A stretch of DNA of 64,000 bases from Brooklawnia sp963780175 (GTDB lineage: Bacteria > Actinomycetota > Actinomycetes > Propionibacteriales > Propionibacteriaceae): NCBI GenBank assembly GCA_963780175.1, contig CAWAAT010000003.1, positions 346,592 through 410,591 of the forward strand, written 5' to 3'. A program made the translations under genes and the position numbers. Below are positions 32,271 to 41,932 of the stretch, in pieces. Position 1 is the first letter of the stretch. Each line of letters opens with the position of its first letter. The notes beneath the pieces are model-generated. The model did no database searches and was not told where the DNA came from. It saw only the letters and a list, made by a program, of their open reading frames with translations.

Positions 32271-32939
32271 ATGACGACCTCGAGTGCGCATCGGGTCTTC
32301 GAGCTGCTCGCTCAGGCCTACCCCGACGCGCGCTGCGAGCTGAACTACCACACCCCCTTCGAGCTGCTCGTCGCCACCGTGTTGTCGGCCCAGTCGACCG
32401 ATGTGAGAGTGAACCTGGTCACGCCCGTGTTGTTCGGACGCTGGCCCAGTCCTCAGTCGCTGGCCGGCGCTGATCGCGACGAGTTGGAGGATGTCATCCG
32501 CTCCACCGGCTTCTTCCGGAACAAGGCGGCGGCCCTGCTGGGGTTGAGTCGCGCGATCGTCGACCAGCACGACGGCGAGACCCCGGTCGAGATGGCCGAG
32601 TTGGTCGCCCTGCCCGGGGTGGGACGCAAGACGGCCAACGTGGTGCGCGGGCACGCCTTCGGGTTGCCGGCGATCACCACCGACACCCACGTCCTGCGGG
32701 TGGGCAAGCGGCTGGGTTGGACGGCGTCCACGGTGCCCGAGAAGGTCGAGACCGACATCGGTCAGTTGTTCGATCCACGGGACTGGACGCGCGTCTCTGA
32801 CACCCTCATCTTTCACGGCAGACGGTGCTGTCACGCCAGAAAGCCGGCCTGCGGAGCCTGCCCGGTGGCCCCGTTGTGTCCCAGTTACGGTGCCGGGCCG
32901 ACCGACCCTGCGCAGGCGCGGGAGTTGGTGAAACGATGA
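32271..32939 (+). CDS. nth: endonuclease III (DNA glycosylase/AP lyase)
   Basis: A 222-residue base-excision-repair glycosylase. The helix-hairpin-helix is LPGVGRKTANVV with the catalytic Lys; the catalytic Asp is in TTDTHVLRV. The C-terminal 4Fe-4S loop has the four cysteines in CHARKPACGACPVAPLC, with the standard 6-2-5 spacing. It removes oxidised pyrimidines. ATG directly after the RidA stop, and its own stop overlaps the NUDIX start by 4 bases. Confidence 0.95.
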   Translation: MTTSSAHRVFELLAQAYPDARCELNYHTPFELLVATVLSAQSTDVRVNLVTPVLFGRWPSPQSLAGADRDELEDVIRSTGFFRNKAAALLGLSRAIVDQHDGETPVEMAELVALPGVGRKTANVVRGHAFGLPAITTDTHVLRVGKRLGWTASTVPEKVETDIGQLFDPRDWTRVSDTLIFHGRRCCHARKPACGACPVAPLCPSYGAGPTDPAQARELVKR

Positions 32940-33577
32940 CCGATCCCATCGATCAGTTGGTGGCGCGATTGGCCGACCCAGGGTTGGCCGACCTGCTGGC
33001 CCCGGAACGCAGACCCCACGGGACGGCCCATGCGGCGGTCCTGATCCTGTTGTCGGACAGCTCTGCACCCGACCTGTTGTTCACCGAACGTGCCGCCCAC
33101 CTGCGCAAACACGCCGGTCAGATCTCGTTCCCGGGGGGCGGTCGCGAGCCGGGGGACGTGGACCCGCAGGCCACGGCACTGCGCGAAACGTGGGAGGAGA
33201 TCGGTCTGCCCCCAGAGCGGGTCGAGATCATCGGGCAGTTACCGGCGACCCGACTGCCGGTGAGCCGCTTCGATGTCGCTCCCGTGGTCGGACGTTGGTC
33301 GGGCCGCGACCCGCTCGTGACGGCCAGCGACCGGGAGGTGGCGGCCATCCACCGCTGGAGCCTGGCGGAACTGGCTGACCCCGCTCATCGGGTGACCTCC
33401 CGGCACCCCGGCGGGCACATGGGCCCGGCCTGGCAGTTCGGGGATGCGTTCCTCTGGGGTTTCACGGCGTATCTGACCGACGCGCTGCTCGAGTTGGGCG
33501 GTTGGACCCAACCCTGGGACCGGGATCGCGTCATCAATGTGCCCGCACGGTTCCAGCGTGATCAACTGCCGCGCTGA
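32936..33577 (+). CDS. NUDIX hydrolase, CoA-pyrophosphatase type
   Basis: A 213-residue NUDIX protein. The signature LRKHAGQISFPGGGREPGD, with RETWEEIGL completing the NUDIX box, is that of the NudL/CoA pyrophosphatase group, which cleaves CoA or its oxidised derivatives to phosphopantetheine and 3',5'-ADP. The start overlaps nth by ATGA. The same nth-NUDIX neighbourhood is known in mycobacteria, from memory. Confidence 0.88.
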   Translation: MTDPIDQLVARLADPGLADLLAPERRPHGTAHAAVLILLSDSSAPDLLFTERAAHLRKHAGQISFPGGGREPGDVDPQATALRETWEEIGLPPERVEIIGQLPATRLPVSRFDVAPVVGRWSGRDPLVTASDREVAAIHRWSLAELADPAHRVTSRHPGGHMGPAWQFGDAFLWGFTAYLTDALLELGGWTQPWDRDRVINVPARFQRDQLPR

Positions 33578-33626
33578 CCGGACTCCAAGCGGGCGGGGTT
33601 TCAGGTCAGGCGTCCGGCCCGCAGCC

Positions 33627-34127
33627 TCACAAACCGCTGGAGCGGCGCTGAGGGAACGTGGCCGGCTTGGCCTTCACTGGCAGGTCCAGGACGCGTCGTT
33701 CGGCATCGGTCACTCCGTGCTGGATGGCATTGGAGATCGCCCCGATGCTGGCCTTGGTCTCGGCGATCGTTGCGCTGGGAGCCTTGACCTGCTTGACCTG
33801 CCGCCAGCCGATGAACGCGATCGCGGCCACCAGGATCAACAGCAGCACCGCCCAGGTGAGGAATCCCAGGGTCAGGGCGGTCAGCGGGTGACGGTTCACC
33901 AATTCGTGGAAGATCATCGAGAAGAAGAACCCGAAGGTGAGCACGAACAGTTGCAGCACCAACAACCCGAGCACTGCCGCGACGATGAAGGCACCTGTTC
34001 CGATGCCGCCGTGCTTGAGCGTCGGCTTCAGTTCGGCCTTGGCGAGTTCGCCGATCTGAGCAGCCATCCGCGGCACGGTGCTCGACAGCACCTGGATGTA
34101 CTCACCGATACTCGGACGTTCAGCCAT
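33627..34127 (-). CDS. phage-holin-family (DUF1469-like) membrane protein
   Basis: A 166-residue protein with two central hydrophobic helices (about 45-70 and 80-105) and charged ends: GIGTGAFIVAAVLGLLVLQL, then LTALTLGFLTWAVLLLILVAA. The pattern matches the putative actinobacterial holin/DUF1469 family, which is chromosomal and not truly phage-related. The N-terminus MAERPSIGEYIQVLS and the C-terminal basic tail are cytoplasmic. No function is established. Convergent with the NUDIX gene. Confidence 0.8.
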   Translation of the reverse strand: MAERPSIGEYIQVLSSTVPRMAAQIGELAKAELKPTLKHGGIGTGAFIVAAVLGLLVLQLFVLTFGFFFSMIFHELVNRHPLTALTLGFLTWAVLLLILVAAIAFIGWRQVKQVKAPSATIAETKASIGAISNAIQHGVTDAERRVLDLPVKAKPATFPQRRSSGL

Positions 34128-34308
34128 GATGGTCCCCTTCTACCTGCGTACCGCGGGATCTTCGACGCGGACTGCCCTGTTTCAGCCTAGTGCCGGACCG
34201 ATTGGTGCAGGTCACACGCGAGAAAGTCGCCCCGCGGTCGCACCCTGCACGGTGGGTCGTGTTGAGCGACGTCAAGGGCAGGTCATCGGGCTGGCTATGG
34301 TGAGGCCC

Positions 34309-35265
34309 ATGCGTCCCGACAGCCCGCGAACCGTCCTCGGCCTCGGCCTTGCCCTGCTCTCCGCCTTCGCGTTCGGCTCGTCGGGCACTTTGGCCGCCGG
34401 GTTGTTGGCCGCCGGGTGGTCACCGCTGGCGATCGTCATGCACCGCATCCTGGTTTGTGCCGCAGTCATGATCGGTCCTGCCCTGTGGGTGCTGAGGGGA
34501 CGCTGGGTGCTCCTTCGCAGGGGATGGCGGCTGGTCGTCGGCTACGGGGTGGTGGCCATGGCGATGACACAGCTCTGCCACTTCACAGCGGTGCAGTACA
34601 TGCCGGTTGCCCCCGCGTTGCTCGTCCAGTACCTCGCCCCGCTGCTCATCGTCGCCCTGATGTGGGTGCGACGAGGCGAACGCCCGTCGCGCCAGACGGC
34701 ACTCGGCTCGGCCGTGGCCATGGTCGGGCTGGTCCTGGTTCTGCAGGTGATCGGATCGGGTGCCGCCCTGGATGCGCGAGGGATCGCCTGGTCCCTGGTG
34801 GCGATGGTCGGCAACGCCGCCTACTTCATCATCTCGGCCGACGAAACGACGGGAGTTCCGCCTGCTGTGCTGGTTGCCGGCGGCTGCCTGGTCGCCTTGC
34901 TCGTGCTGGCAGGGGTGGCGGTGACAGGTGTTGTTCCGTTCCGGATGTCGTCAGCCCCGGTCAGCTATGCCGGGGTCGGGGTCGCCTGGTGGTTGCCGTT
35001 GGTGGTGCTGGGGTTGGTCAGTTCCGCCCTGGCGTACGTCTCGGGGATCGCCGGAGCCCGACTGCTCGGCTCCCGGTTGGCGTCCTTCGTCGGGCTGACC
35101 GAGGTGCTGTTCGCCATCGTGCTGTCCGGCCTGTTGGTCGGCCAAGTGATGACCCTGTTCCAGGTGCTGGGTGGTCTGTTCGTCCTGGCGGGGGTGGTGC
35201 TGGTGAAGGCGGGGGAGTCGCTCATCCCCAACGCCAGCCGCAGCCCGCAGATGGTGCAGACCTGA
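34309..35265 (+). CDS. EamA-family (DMT) transporter
   Basis: A 318-residue protein with ten predicted membrane helices in two EamA repeats (LGLALLSAFAFGSSGTLAAG at the start; VSSALAYVSGIAGARLLGS in the second half). It probably exports a metabolite. The start is uncertain: ATG 34309 has a weak GAGG nearby; an in-frame ATG at 34297 would add four residues. Convergent with the methyltransferase gene 13 bases downstream. Confidence 0.85.
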   Translation: MRPDSPRTVLGLGLALLSAFAFGSSGTLAAGLLAAGWSPLAIVMHRILVCAAVMIGPALWVLRGRWVLLRRGWRLVVGYGVVAMAMTQLCHFTAVQYMPVAPALLVQYLAPLLIVALMWVRRGERPSRQTALGSAVAMVGLVLVLQVIGSGAALDARGIAWSLVAMVGNAAYFIISADETTGVPPAVLVAGGCLVALLVLAGVAVTGVVPFRMSSAPVSYAGVGVAWWLPLVVLGLVSSALAYVSGIAGARLLGSRLASFVGLTEVLFAIVLSGLLVGQVMTLFQVLGGLFVLAGVVLVKAGESLIPNASRSPQMVQT

Positions 35266-35278
35266 GCGCCCGGTTGTC

Positions 35279-36052
35279 TCAGATCGGGATGATCAGCGCG
35301 CCGTCGCCGAAGGCAAGGGGCTGGGTCAACTCGTGGTGGTCGGTGTGTGCCCGCCAGCACTTGAGTGTGTAGGGCAGCCGCATCTCCTGCGCGGGTGCCG
35401 CAGATTCGAGGATCTGACTCGCCGCGGCAATCAGGTGATGCCGAGCCGCGTCGTCCAGTTGGGTCACCGGCTGCTGGCTGGTGAGCATGTCGATCAGCCC
35501 GTCCCGGTTGATCGGCAGCCACAACCGAAAGTCCCGACGTTCGACGCGCGGAAAGTACCTACTGGCCAGCAGGTCCTCATGATCATCGGTTGTCGAGCCA
35601 GACATGGCGTCCGGGTCCACCGACCGCATCAGAGCGATGAGTCTGCGCACCCACGGCACCGAGTCGTCCCGGACGATCCGCCAACCAGCCACCCAGCCGC
35701 CGGGTTGCAGCGTCCGGCTGATCTGGCTGTGGGCTGCCTCACGCCGGACGGTCTGCTCGCCCTGAACCTGCAGCGGTCCCTGAACCAGGACAACCTGGGC
35801 GACACAGGGCTGCAGCGGCAGGTGGTCGGGGCGTCCGACCAGTCCCATGACTCGACCCTCGGGCTGGTGACGGGCGCTCAGTCGTGCGATGCGGGTGGGG
35901 TCCGCGTCCACCGTGACCACGCCGTGCCCCAGATCGGCCAACCGCCGGACCATGCCCAGGGAGCAGCCGAGCGTCACGACGCGCACCGGTTCCGGGCCCA
36001 CCAGCCACGCCAGGGCGGGCGCGGGCAGCGCAGTACGGGGGTGTGTGGGCAC
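35279..36052 (-). CDS. class I SAM-dependent methyltransferase-like protein
   Basis: A 257-residue protein with a degenerate Rossmann methyltransferase core: motif I is VRVVTLGCSLGMVRRLADLGH, the acidic residue after strand 2 is in VVTVDADPTRIARLS, and LPLQPCVAQVVLVQGPLQV marks the later strand. The C-terminal region has no recognised domain. Motif I is less glycine-rich than usual, so activity is not certain. GTG start at 36052 chosen so that the protein begins just before the conserved core. No substrate can be proposed. Confidence 0.65.
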   Translation of the reverse strand: MPTHPRTALPAPALAWLVGPEPVRVVTLGCSLGMVRRLADLGHGVVTVDADPTRIARLSARHQPEGRVMGLVGRPDHLPLQPCVAQVVLVQGPLQVQGEQTVRREAAHSQISRTLQPGGWVAGWRIVRDDSVPWVRRLIALMRSVDPDAMSGSTTDDHEDLLASRYFPRVERRDFRLWLPINRDGLIDMLTSQQPVTQLDDAARHHLIAAASQILESAAPAQEMRLPYTLKCWRAHTDHHELTQPLAFGDGALIIPI

Positions 36053-36150
36053 GACTCCACTGTAGGCGGTGGGGCCCCGCGGGCCTTGGCAGGCGCACAC
36101 GTACGACCTCAGTCGATCAGCGTGGACGGTGGATCAGTCGGAGCCCCGGG

Positions 36151-36960
36151 TCACAGGCCGAGCAGGCGCTCGATCACCACTGCCACGCCATCGGCGGTGT
36201 TGGCAGGCGCGATCTCGTCTGCGGCGGCCAGGACGGCGTCCACGGCGTTGGCCATGGCGATGCCGTGCCCTGCCCAGCTGATCATCTCCAGGTCGTTGGC
36301 GGAGTCACCGAAGACGACGATCTCGTCGCGCTCGATGCCGCGCTCCCGGGCCAGAATCTCCAGGGTCGTCGCCTTGCTCACCCCGGACGCGGACATCTCG
36401 ATGAAGGGGACGCCGGAGGTGGTGGGCGTCACGCCCATGTGGGCGAGCCCCTCGCAGGCGGCCATCAGCTCATCGAGGTTGAGCTCGCCATGCCTGGCAA
36501 CCAGTTTCGCGACCGGCCGGCTGGCGAGTTCGCTCAACGCGACCTCCCGGAGCTTCGACATGTCGCGCCCATGATCGCCGGGGGTCATCAACTCGAGGTA
36601 CCCCGGCCCCGGCAGGAAGTCGAGGCCGGCGTTGACGAGGGTCGCGAAACGAGCGCCCGGAAGAACCGCCAGCAACGCGTCCGTGAAGGCGTCGATGACC
36701 TCGGGCGCGATCGTGCGGGACAGCAGCACGGTGTCGGTCCTCACCGAGTAGACCACCGCTCCGTTCGAGCACACCGTCAGGTCGTGCAGCTCCTCGGGCA
36801 GCACCCGGGGCACCTCGTGCATGGATCGGCCAGTGGCCGGCACGACGAGCACCCCGGCGGACTGGGCTGCCTGCACAGCGCGAACGGTTCGCTCACTCAC
36901 CGACTTGTCGGGCTGCAACAGGGTCCCGTCAAGATCGGTGACAATCATCCGGATGTTCAT
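36151..36960 (-). CDS. Cof-type HAD-IIB phosphatase
   Basis: A 269-residue haloacid-dehalogenase phosphatase. Motif I is VTDLDGTLLQ, motif II is VVPATGRS, the motif III lysine is in GVSKATTLE and motif IV is VFGDSANDLEM; the cap is of the IIB kind. Such enzymes dephosphorylate sugar phosphates or flavin precursors. The first codon is 100 bases beyond the stop of the HAD-IIA gene, so these two HAD genes could share a transcript. Confidence 0.9.
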   Translation of the reverse strand: MNIRMIVTDLDGTLLQPDKSVSERTVRAVQAAQSAGVLVVPATGRSMHEVPRVLPEELHDLTVCSNGAVVYSVRTDTVLLSRTIAPEVIDAFTDALLAVLPGARFATLVNAGLDFLPGPGYLELMTPGDHGRDMSKLREVALSELASRPVAKLVARHGELNLDELMAACEGLAHMGVTPTTSGVPFIEMSASGVSKATTLEILARERGIERDEIVVFGDSANDLEMISWAGHGIAMANAVDAVLAAADEIAPANTADGVAVVIERLLGL

Positions 36961-37060
36961 GGCGTTGCCTCCCGGGTCATGGGCTGGTGTCTGACTGTGA
37001 ACTTACCCCGACCGATCCGCGGGCCGGCCGCGTCGGTGGCCATCTGTCCTGGGTCGTGGA

Positions 37061-37916
37061 TCATTCGTCCGCGGTCCAGCCCAACTCGTCCCACACCGTG
37101 GCGGGGACGAGCCGGTCCACCCGGTCGAGGACGTAACTGGGCAGCCGGTGATCGTCCAGTTCGCGGACGTCGTCCTCTTTGGCCTCGCCGGTGAGCACCA
37201 GCGCAGAGGCCATTCCCGAATCCCTGGCCATCTGGATGTCGGTCTGCAGCCGATCCCCGACCATGACCACATCGGCCACATCGCACGTCCAGTCCCTCGA
37301 TGGCCAGCCTCGCCATGATGGGATCGGGCTTGCCGAAGCTGGCCCGGCAGGTGGTGCCGGTGCAGGCCTCGATCGCGGCGGTCATCGAGGCGCAGTCCGG
37401 CTCGCCGCGTCCACCCGGGAAAGGACAGAAACGGTCGGGGTTGGTCTGGACGAGGAACGCCCGCTGGTGATACCAGATGGCGTCGAAGGCGATCTGCAGC
37501 TTGCGGTAGTCGAAGCTGCGATCGTAGGAGGCCACCACGATGTCGATGTGCGCGGGATCATCACTCAACCTGAACCCCGCCTCGCGCAACGCCCGCTGCA
37601 GCGGTTCCTCGCCCACCACGAACAGCACGGCGTCAGGATGGTTGGCCTTCAGCCAGCGCCTCGTGGTGACGATGGTGTTGGCGATGTCGTCGACGGGAGT
37701 GGCAATGCCGAGGGCCGCCAACTTCTCGGCGTACATCGCCGGATCCTTCGTGGGGTTGTTCGACAGGAAACGTACCGGGATGTCACGGCGGCGCAGTTCG
37801 GAGATCAGGCGTCGAGCGCCGGGTAGCAGTTTGTCGCCCAGGTAGATGGTGCCGTCCATGTCGAAGACGTAGGCGCAGTGGAATCTCGTCGGTGCTTTGA
37901 TCACGTCGGGCACCAT
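37061..37916 (-). pseudogene. HAD-IIA phosphatase (NagD-like), frameshifted
   Basis: Starts at ATG 37916 with GGAAGGAC upstream. The first part carries HAD motif I (FDMDGTIYLGDKLLPGA), motif II (FLSNNPTKDP) and the IIA cap with SFGKPDPIMARLAIEGLDVR. The frame is then lost; the C-terminal motif IV (ADVVMVGDRLQTDI) continues in another frame to a stop at 37061. A single extra base at about 37272-37285 explains this. Repaired, the protein has about 284 residues, normal for HAD-IIA enzymes such as phosphoglycolate or p-nitrophenyl phosphatases. Read unrepaired, the frame runs on to 36957 with an implausible Arg/Gly-rich tail. Confidence 0.8.
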
Positions 37917-38043
37917 GGCGTCCTTCCGGCGGCTGAGCTGCCGCGGTTGGCAGGAACAGCCTCCTGTCGTGATCGTAGGGCCAGTTGTCCACAGGTAAAG
38001 ACGAGTTTGGTGACCCGCAGGCCTGGGCGCCCATCCTTTGGGC

Positions 38044-39105
38044 ATGCCCCAACCCATGCTCGTTTCTCGCGATCAGACTGTCATCGAAACGGTGCTCGCC
38101 GCGGCCGCCGCCGTGCAGGTGATGCCCGTGATCGCCCGCGACACCGAGACCGTACGGCGCAACTGGACGAGCGCGCCGGTCGTGCTGGTGGGCGCCGACC
38201 AGGCGGCGACGGTCGCCGGGCTCGGCCTGCCGTCTCGGCGGGGTGTGCACCTGTGCGGCCCCGATGCCGAGTCGTTGCTGGCCTGGTCGGTTCCGCTGGA
38301 CGCACCGGTGATGGTGCTGCCCGACCAGACAGGGTTCGTCAGTTCGCTGCTGGTGGGCCGCGATGACCTGGTCTCGGGCGGGGCGAGCGTCCTGCGGGTG
38401 GTGGGTGGCTCCGGCGGGGTGGGTGCGACGACACTGGCCTGCGCGCTCGCTCAGCGTGCCGGGCGGCGAGGGCTCGACGTCGCACTGCTGGAGTTGGATG
38501 CCTGCGGGGGAGGCATCGACCTGGTCTTCGGCGCCGAGCAAGAGAGCGGTTGGCGCTGGGCGGATCTTGCCTCGGCGGCCGGCCACATCGGCGATCTCCG
38601 ACCACACCTGCCCAATGTCAGCGGGGTCGACCTGGTGTCCACCGGTCGACCGCGCCCGGCGCGGGACGCGCCGTCCGTGGCAGAGCCCCACGGTCTGCCC
38701 AGAGCCGAGGCGGTGCATGCGGTGGTCGCGTCCCTGGCGCGCAGTCACGACCTGGTCGTGCTGGACGAGGGCAGCCACCCGGACGCGGGTCTTGCGGTGC
38801 GAGGCCAGACCATACTGACGGTCGCCGCCGAGGTGAAGGCCTTGGTCGCGGCGCGGTCCAAGCTCGTCAGGTACGGGCTGAACGACGCCGTGGTCGCCGT
38901 CCGGACCGGGCCTGGCCGCCGGCTCGATCCCGAGCTGGTGGGCCGGACGCTGGGCCTGCGGATGAGCGGGGTGGTGCCGCACGACCGGTCGCTGCCGACT
39001 GCCCTGGAGACCGGCAAACCGCCCGGGCTCGGGCGCGGGCGGTTCTCGCGGGCGATCGACCACCTGCTGGACGCCGTGCTCGATGGGGAAGCGGCTCAGC
39101 GATGA
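38044..39105 (+). CDS. Ssd/CpaE-like septum-site or pilus-assembly ATPase-like protein
   Basis: A 353-residue protein: an N-terminal receiver-like region (about 1-110) and a MinD/ParA-like fold (from about 118) with the degenerate phosphate loop GGSGGVGATTLACAL. Both lysines of the deviant Walker A are missing, as I recall for Ssd proteins. VALLELDACGGGIDLVFG and LVVLDEGSHPD follow. It heads the tad cluster, as Rv3660c does in mycobacteria, and may link secretion-system placement to cell division. Its stop overlaps the tadA start (ATGA). The first of two such proteins in the window. Confidence 0.82.
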   Translation: MPQPMLVSRDQTVIETVLAAAAAVQVMPVIARDTETVRRNWTSAPVVLVGADQAATVAGLGLPSRRGVHLCGPDAESLLAWSVPLDAPVMVLPDQTGFVSSLLVGRDDLVSGGASVLRVVGGSGGVGATTLACALAQRAGRRGLDVALLELDACGGGIDLVFGAEQESGWRWADLASAAGHIGDLRPHLPNVSGVDLVSTGRPRPARDAPSVAEPHGLPRAEAVHAVVASLARSHDLVVLDEGSHPDAGLAVRGQTILTVAAEVKALVAARSKLVRYGLNDAVVAVRTGPGRRLDPELVGRTLGLRMSGVVPHDRSLPTALETGKPPGLGRGRFSRAIDHLLDAVLDGEAAQR

Positions 39106-40268
39106 CCGAGCATGAGGTCGAGATGGTGCGCATCCACTTGGCCGGTCTGGGACGCCCGTGGACCCCGGCAGACGTCGCGGTTGCGCTGCGGGGGCTCGGG
39201 CTGGTGGTCAGCGACGCCATGGTGCTCCATGCGGTGGACGCGCTCAGGCGGGGCAGCGTGGGAGCTGGGCGTCTGGAACCGTTGCTCAGGCTTCCGGGCC
39301 TGACGGACGTCCTGGTCAATGGGCCGGGCCAGGTCGTCATCGACAGGGGCAACGGACTCGAGGTGACCGACGTCCGATTCGACTCGGACGAGGAGGTCCG
39401 CCGACTCGCCACCCGTCTGGCAGCCACCGTGGGGCGACGACTGGACGACGCGTGCCCCTTCGTCGACGCCCGGTTGGCCGACGGGACCCGACTGCACGCT
39501 GTCCTGGGCGCGGTGGCCGACCCGGGCACCTGCCTGTCTTTGCGGGTGCCGGCGCAACGGTCCTTCTCGCTGGCCGACTGGCTGGCCAACGGGTCGATCC
39601 CGGTCGGTATGGCCGCGCTGCTTCGAGGACTAGTCGCCTCGCGGGTGGCGTTCCTGATCTCCGGTGGCACCGGATCAGGCAAGACGACTCTGCTGGCTGG
39701 TCTGCTCGGGCTGGTGCCCTCCAACGAACGTCTCGTCATCGTCGAGGACTCCCGGGAGCTCACCCCCGATCACCCCCACTGCGTGCGACTCGAGTGCCGG
39801 CCACCCAATGCCGAGGGGGCCGGGGCCATCACCATGACCGACCTCGTCCGGCAGGCGTTGCGGATGCGCCCCGACCGGTTGGTGCTGGGCGAGGTGCGCG
39901 GTGGTGAACTCTGTGACCTGTTGACGGCGTTGAACACCGGGCACGAGGGCGGTTGTGGCACCGTGCACGCCAACTCCGTTCTCGACGTACCCGCCAGGCT
40001 TGAGGCTCTCGCGGCCCTCGGAGGGCTGGGACGTGAGGCCTGCCACGCCCAGGTTGCGTCCGCTCTGCGGGTGGTGGTGCAGGTGAGCCGGCTGGCCGAC
40101 GGCAGGCGCACGGTGACGCAGATCGGCGTGGTGCACCGGCGGGGAGGTGGGGAGGTGACGATCAACGTGGCTGCGAATTGTCCGGACGGTCGGCGACTGC
40201 GCAGGGGGCCTGTTTGGCAAGAACTGGCCGAGGTGACCGCTGTCGACCCGGAGTCGTGGACGGATTGA
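39102..40268 (+). CDS. tadA: TadA/CpaF-type secretion ATPase
   Basis: A 388-residue hexameric secretion ATPase. Walker A is SGGTGSGKTTLLAGLLG, the acidic box and Asp box lie in VIVEDSRELTPDHPHCVRL, Walker B is DRLVLGEVRGGELCDLL and the His box is GGCGTVHANS. It drives assembly of Flp-type pili or a related secretion system. ATG 39102 overlaps the preceding stop. The downstream gene starts two bases after its stop. Confidence 0.92.
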   Translation: MTEHEVEMVRIHLAGLGRPWTPADVAVALRGLGLVVSDAMVLHAVDALRRGSVGAGRLEPLLRLPGLTDVLVNGPGQVVIDRGNGLEVTDVRFDSDEEVRRLATRLAATVGRRLDDACPFVDARLADGTRLHAVLGAVADPGTCLSLRVPAQRSFSLADWLANGSIPVGMAALLRGLVASRVAFLISGGTGSGKTTLLAGLLGLVPSNERLVIVEDSRELTPDHPHCVRLECRPPNAEGAGAITMTDLVRQALRMRPDRLVLGEVRGGELCDLLTALNTGHEGGCGTVHANSVLDVPARLEALAALGGLGREACHAQVASALRVVVQVSRLADGRRTVTQIGVVHRRGGGEVTINVAANCPDGRRLRRGPVWQELAEVTAVDPESWTD

Positions 40269-40269
40269 C

Positions 40270-41088
40270 GTGGACGCCATGACTGAGCTTGCCTGCTTGT
40301 CCCTGGTGATTGCCGGAACGGCGCTGTGGAACCCGGACCCGTCCAGCCGGTTGGCCGGCCGGCTGACCCGACCGGCGAAGTCGAACGGATCGGACGGCCC
40401 AGGCTGGAGCACGCGAGTCCTGAGCATGATCGGGGTGCTCGTCGCGATCGCGTTCGTGGCCCCCAGGTTGCTGGTGTGGGTGGCGCCATCGCTCGCCGCT
40501 ACGCTCACCGTCGGTTGGCTGGTGACCCAGTCCCGGGGTGAACGTGACAGACGAGCCGCTGCCGACGAGGTCGTCCAGGCGTGTCAAGCGCTGGCCGCGC
40601 AACTGCGGGTGGGTGACATCCCTGCTCGAGGGCTGGCCCGCGTCGCCCTGGACAGCCCCCTGCTGCAACCTGTGGCCGCCACCCAGGCCATCGGAGGTGA
40701 CGTGCCGGCCGCCCTTCGGTCGGTGGCCTCGCGTCCCGGCTGCGAGGGCTTGCTGGGGCTGGCCAGATCATGGCAGCTGTGCCAGCAGACCGGGGCGCCC
40801 ATCGCGCAGGCGGCCAACCGGGTGGCCGAAGCCCTGCGTTCGGACGCCGCCGCGGAACGGCTGGTGGCCGCAGAACTGGCCGGGCCCAGGGCGACGGGAC
40901 GGATGCTGGCTGGGCTGCCGGTTTTGGGCCTGGGCCTGGGCTTCGTTGGTGGTGGCAACCCGGTGGACTTCCTCACCCACGTGCTGATCGGGCAGGTCTG
41001 CCTGGCGGGTGCCATCTGTCTGGTCTGCGTCGGACTGATCTGGACCACCGTGTTGGGTGGAGCCGGACACTCCGGGGACGACCAATGA
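40270..41088 (+). CDS. tadB: TadB-like membrane platform protein
   Basis: A 272-residue protein with N-terminal helices, a cytoplasmic helical F-domain (DEVVQACQALAAQLRVGDIPARGL, QLCQQTGAPIAQAANRVAEAL) and two C-terminal membrane helices. This is the short actinobacterial form of the type II secretion F/TadB inner-membrane platform. The GTG at 40270 is used; an in-frame ATG at 40279 is possible and neither has a strong site. It overlaps tadC by 4 bases. Confidence 0.85.
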   Translation: MDAMTELACLSLVIAGTALWNPDPSSRLAGRLTRPAKSNGSDGPGWSTRVLSMIGVLVAIAFVAPRLLVWVAPSLAATLTVGWLVTQSRGERDRRAAADEVVQACQALAAQLRVGDIPARGLARVALDSPLLQPVAATQAIGGDVPAALRSVASRPGCEGLLGLARSWQLCQQTGAPIAQAANRVAEALRSDAAAERLVAAELAGPRATGRMLAGLPVLGLGLGFVGGGNPVDFLTHVLIGQVCLAGAICLVCVGLIWTTVLGGAGHSGDDQ

Positions 41089-41831
41089 CGGGGCTCGTGG
41101 AGGGGGTCGCGACCGTTGCGCTCGGTGTTGCCCTGACGGCACTGTCCAGCGGCCCGCGAACACGCTCACTCAGCGACGCGCTGGGACGCCACAGACCGCT
41201 CTGGCTCCACGAGCAGTTGGCGCGCGCCAATCCGCACCGATTGCTGGTCGGCGCCCTGAGCGGGCTGGTGTGCTGGCTGTTGTTGGGCAAGGGGACGTTC
41301 GCGGCATCAGTGGCAGTGATCGCTGCGCCGGTCTGCGCGCTCCTGCTCGCATGGCTGGAGCAGCAGCCAGACCGCAAACGCTCCAGGCTCCTGGTGGCCC
41401 AACTGCCGGGGTGCCTGGACCTGCTGGCGGCGGCGCTGGACGCCGGTGTTCCGCTGCGGGCTGCCGTTCGCCACGTCGCGGAACTCGCGCCCGAGCCCAG
41501 TGCATCGGTCCTGAGGGGAGTCCTGGGACACCTCGACATCGGTCGCTCGGACGCGCAGGCCTGGGCGACGCTGCACGGTGACCCGGTCTGGGGTCATGCC
41601 GCACGCGACCTGGCCCGCTGCGCAGACTCGGGTGCCGCGGTTGCCGAGGTCCTGAGCGTTCATGCCGCTGAAGCCCGTGCCCGACGACGCGCCCAACGAG
41701 AAACCGCTGCCCGAACGGTCGGTGTGCGCTCGGTTCTGCCGCTGGTCAGCTGCTTCCTGCCCGCGTTCCTGCTGGTCGGCGTGGTGCCGATCATCGCCGC
41801 CACCATCAGCTCGTTCGCTCAACCTCGCTGA
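41085..41831 (+). CDS. tadC: TadC-like membrane platform protein
   Basis: A 248-residue partner of TadB with the same F-domain pattern (AQLPGCLDLLAAALDAGVPLRAAVRHVAEL, and CADSGAAVAEVLSVHAAEARARRR) and terminal membrane helices (LVSCFLPAFLLVGVVPIIA). ATG 41085 overlaps the tadB stop. It completes the TadB/TadC pair expected in this operon. Confidence 0.85.
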   Translation: MTGLVEGVATVALGVALTALSSGPRTRSLSDALGRHRPLWLHEQLARANPHRLLVGALSGLVCWLLLGKGTFAASVAVIAAPVCALLLAWLEQQPDRKRSRLLVAQLPGCLDLLAAALDAGVPLRAAVRHVAELAPEPSASVLRGVLGHLDIGRSDAQAWATLHGDPVWGHAARDLARCADSGAAVAEVLSVHAAEARARRRAQRETAARTVGVRSVLPLVSCFLPAFLLVGVVPIIAATISSFAQPR

Positions 41832-41932
41832 GTTGTCCACAAGGTGTTGTCCGCCTGACGGTCCGGCACCAGGTTGCCCACACTTCACCCGAACCCGACC
41901 AGCGGGTTCTCCCTCCCGAAAGGAATCCAGCA

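Noticed and set aside
33627..34127. Phage holin as evidence of a prophage
   Set aside because: The family is a common chromosomal membrane protein in actinomycetes and no phage genes surround it.
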